Shown here piece after piece: positions 32,629-34,342 of a DNA stretch of 34,342 nt. The number at the start of each line of letters is the position of its first letter. The stretch's first letter is position 1. This DNA is from JBLFWJ01 sp047611425 (GTDB taxonomy: Bacteria > Bacteroidota > Bacteroidia > UBA10329): NCBI GenBank assembly GCA_047611425.1, contig JBLFWJ010000010.1, positions 1 through 34,342 of the forward strand, in the 5' to 3' direction. The notes under the pieces were generated by a model. The model worked only from the letters and a program-made list of their open reading frames with translations. It did not search any database and had not been told where the DNA came from. A program made the translations under genes and the position numbers.

Positions 32629-33498
32629 ATGGCTGGATTAAAAGAGGTTCGAGAAAGGATCACATCGATTGGATCTACAATGCAGATTACATCTGCAATG
32701 AAGATGGTATCGGCCGCCAAATTGAAAAAGGCGCAGGATAGGATTACGCAGATGCGTCCTTATTCTGAAAAATTGACTGAAATTCTTCAGAATCTTTCAG
32801 GTGAGTTAGAAGGAACTGATGGGAAGTACAGTGCGGAAAGAGATGTGGAGAAGGTGTTGGTCGTTGCTGTGGCCTCTAACCGTGGTCTATGCGGTGGTTT
32901 CAATGCTTATGTCAACAAGAAAGTAGGAGTCTTAATTAATGAGACTTATGCTGGAAAAGAAGTTAGCGTATTAGCAATTGGTAAAAAGGTATCGGATTAC
33001 TGGACAAAGCGTGGCAACTTGGCTTCTCAGCATAACGAGCTTTTTGACGATCTAACTTTCGAAAATGTTGCTGCAGTTACAGAGACTGTGATGGATGCTT
33101 TTGCTAACGGTGATTATGATCACGTTGTTCTAGTGTATAATCAGTTTAAGAATGCGGCTACGTTTAACACTTCCACGGAGCAATTCCTTCCTGTTGTATC
33201 TGCTGCTACTGAGCATGGGGTAAAAACCACCAGTGTAGACTACATATTTGAGCCTGGAAAAGGGGAAATTCTTGAAGACCTTATTCCTTTGTCATTAAAG
33301 ACTCAAATCTTTAAAGCAACCCTGGACAGCAATGCTGCTGAGCACGGTGCAAGAATGACGGCAATGCATAAGGCAACGGATAACGCATCAGATATGTTAA
33401 AAGAACTGAAGTTGACGTACAATAAGGCACGGCAAGCATCTATTACCAACGAGATTCTCGAGATTGTTGGTGGAGCAGCTGCGCTGGAAGACGCCTGA
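32629..33498 (+). CDS. atpG: ATP synthase F1 subunit gamma
   Basis: The central rotor shaft, 289 residues. The N-terminal helix has the signature KEVRERITSIGSTMQITSAMKMV. The Rossmann-like part carries VASNRGLCGGFN around residues 82-92. The C-terminal helix ends NKARQASITNEILEIVGGAAAL. It follows atpA by 33 nt and is the last gene of the operon, as shown by the terminator that follows. The order a-c-b-delta-alpha-gamma is kept, but beta and epsilon are missing. Confidence 0.96.
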   Translation: MAGLKEVRERITSIGSTMQITSAMKMVSAAKLKKAQDRITQMRPYSEKLTEILQNLSGELEGTDGKYSAERDVEKVLVVAVASNRGLCGGFNAYVNKKVGVLINETYAGKEVSVLAIGKKVSDYWTKRGNLASQHNELFDDLTFENVAAVTETVMDAFANGDYDHVVLVYNQFKNAATFNTSTEQFLPVVSAATEHGVKTTSVDYIFEPGKGEILEDLIPLSLKTQIFKATLDSNAAEHGARMTAMHKATDNASDMLKELKLTYNKARQASITNEILEIVGGAAALEDA

Positions 33499-33522
33499 TA
33501 AAACACAAATCGAATCATTTCA

Positions 33523-33560
33523 AAAGCCCGATGAACAGTAGTTCATCGGGCTTTCTTTTT
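33523..33560 (+). terminator. Rho-independent terminator of the atp operon
   Basis: AAAGCCCGATGAAC pairs with GTTCATCGGGCTTT across loop AGTA, a perfect 14-bp stem, followed by CTTTTT. It starts 24 nt after the atpG stop and confirms that atpD/atpC do not follow. Confidence 0.93.
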
Positions 33561-33660
33561 GGCATTGAACTTGGGTAGCGGCTTGCGTGAAAAAGGAGCA
33601 ACACTAACACTTATAAAAAATCAATCTATATTGCCCTCAAATCCATCAAACCAAATCAAA

Positions 33661-34074
33661 ATGATTAAAGAATTTAAAGAATTTATCAGCAAAGGAAATG
33701 TGTTAGAAATGGCCGTTGGTCTTATCATGGCCACGTATTTCGGTGCCATTATCAAATCGTTGGTAAAAGACATCATCATGCCACCAATTGGAATGGCTAT
33801 GGGCGGTGTGGATTTTGACGAATTGAAAATGGTTCTGCAGCCAGCTATTGAGGAGTCAGAAGGTGTTGCGGCAGTATCAGAAGTAGCGATCAGTTATGGC
33901 GTCTTCATCAATGCAATCATCACATTTGTGATTGTAGCCTTCTGTATTTTCTTGGTAGTGAAATCGTACAATAACATGAAGAAGAAAGAAGCCGCAGCCG
34001 CACCTGCAGGTCCACCAGCACCTTCTAAAGAAGAAGTATTACTTGGAGAAATAAGAGATCTTCTGAAAAAATAA
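33661..34074 (+). CDS. mscL: Large-conductance mechanosensitive channel
   Basis: This pentameric inner-membrane emergency valve opens under hypo-osmotic stress. The 137-residue protein has the amphipathic start MIKEFKEFISKGNVLEMAVG. TM1 contains VGLIMATYFGAIIKSLVKDIIMPPIG, a periplasmic loop follows, TM2 is FINAIITFVIVAFCIFLVVK, and the C-terminal helix bundle is KEEVLLGEIRDLLKK. An Ala/Pro linker (AAAAPAGPPAPS) separates TM2 from the bundle. The frame is open upstream to 33559, but the ATG at 33661 matches the family start. It is a single-gene unit between two terminators. Confidence 0.95.
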   Translation: MIKEFKEFISKGNVLEMAVGLIMATYFGAIIKSLVKDIIMPPIGMAMGGVDFDELKMVLQPAIEESEGVAAVSEVAISYGVFINAIITFVIVAFCIFLVVKSYNNMKKKEAAAAPAGPPAPSKEEVLLGEIRDLLKK

Positions 34075-34093
34075 TTCGCATTACTTTTAAATC

Positions 34094-34127
34094 AAAGGGC
34101 GTCCGACTTAGTCGAACGCCCTTTTTT
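34094..34127 (+). terminator. Terminator after mscL
   Basis: AAAGGGCGTCCGAC pairs with GTCGAACGCCCTTT across a 3-nt loop with one mismatch, followed by TTT. Its symmetry allows use from both sides. Confidence 0.88.
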
Positions 34128-34133
34128 AATGAC

Positions 34134-34148
34134 TTGACTTGTAGTCAA
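34134..34148. repeat. Small palindrome downstream of mscL
   Basis: TTGACT-TGT-AGTCAA is a perfect 6-3-6 inverted repeat just past the mscL terminator. It may be part of the 3' region of the converging gene. No function is assigned. Confidence 0.3.
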
Positions 34149-34241
34149 ATAATTGATGGACAGTTACTTAAATTGTAATGTGGTTAAATGATTGGGAGAT
34201 AAATCTATCCTGGCTAAAGGCTGAGATCCCGAAAGGTCATT

Positions 34242-34342
34242 TCAAGCAGCAACCCACTTAAATAGCATCCTCCGTAATTCGTCTGAAACAACTGGCTTCA
34301 GAAGCATATCGTCCATGTCAGATTCCAGCTTACCGGATTCAT
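34242..34342 (-). CDS. 3' end of a response-regulator receiver domain protein (partial)
   Basis: The minus-strand frame entering at the window edge encodes 32 codons to a TGA at 34242-34244. They contain SDMDDMLLKPVVSDELRRMLFKW and then VAA. This matches the last beta strand, the conserved Lys-Pro and the final helix of CheY-type receiver domains, as in xMDDxLxKPxxxxxLxxxLxKW. A receiver at the very C-terminus, with MDD before the KP, is common in hybrid sensor histidine kinases, so that is the leading guess. The rest lies outside. It converges on mscL. Confidence 0.72.
   Translation of the reverse strand, partial: ESGKLESDMDDMLLKPVVSDELRRMLFKWVAA

Noticed and set aside
33559..33660. N-terminal extension of MscL
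   Set aside because: The extension reads through terminator-proximal DNA and does not belong to the family; MIKEFKEF at 33661 is the standard start.

Overview
The window is a compact, mid-GC stretch of a Bacteroidota chromosome, most likely from the Flavobacteriales (possibly Cryomorphaceae-like; the genus cannot be fixed from sequence alone). Lineage marks are a type IX secretion (T9SS) C-terminal signal, a GldN-like lipoprotein, a DUF4271 membrane protein next to hemD, an ATP synthase operon led by a bactofilin and lacking atpD/atpC, and many start codons placed just behind a TAnnTTTG-type -7 promoter element. Nearly all of it is coding. I found no tRNA, rRNA, CRISPR, phage, transposase or integrase.

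Layout. 1-1933 (minus): a T9SS cargo protein, a lipoprotein and purN. 2017-7655 (plus): a conserved hypothetical, a PolB-like 3'-5' exonuclease, a lipoprotein, a fused OppD-OppF-type ABC ATPase without permeases, a RetSat/CrtI-like FAD oxidoreductase and a lipoprotein with a GldN-like C-terminus. 7652-10478 (minus): aminotransferase, mannose-1-phosphate guanylyltransferase and a VTT-type membrane protein. 10533-13339 (minus): feoA, feoB and a SprT-like metalloprotease gene, with palindromes upstream that could be iron operators. 13340-13830: the only long gap between large genes. It holds those palindromes, a roughly 100-bp palindromic repeat and an easily missed 47-codon lipoprotein gene.

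13831-15332 (plus): the Mla-type lipid transporter permease and ATPase without the MCE subunit, followed by REP-like hairpins. 15515-18140 (minus): a GNAT acetyltransferase and a lipoprotein version of the YyaL/DUF255 thioredoxin-domain family. 18242-24643 (plus): DUF4271 protein, hemD, rnpA, an S41 C-terminal protease and two overlapping O-antigen ligase/polymerase-like genes. 24624-27112 (minus): GluQRS-like tRNA-modifying enzyme and two family 2 glycosyltransferases. 27254-33498 (plus): bactofilin, atpZ-like, a small membrane protein, atpB, E, F, H, A, G. 33661-34074: mscL. The right edge cuts a minus-strand gene in what looks like a response-regulator receiver domain.

Functionally the window is mostly housekeeping: energy conversion, iron uptake, envelope lipid and polysaccharide traffic, RNA maturation and purine synthesis. 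manC, the two Wzy-like proteins and the two glycosyltransferases could serve the same surface glycan, though they sit in three separate transcription units. I see no clear defence island or large undescribed system. The least explained items are the small CDCP lipoprotein, the GldN-like lipoprotein beside an orphan oxidoreductase, the feo upstream palindromes, the strong hairpin between atpE and atpF, and the His-rich exported N-terminus of AtpB.
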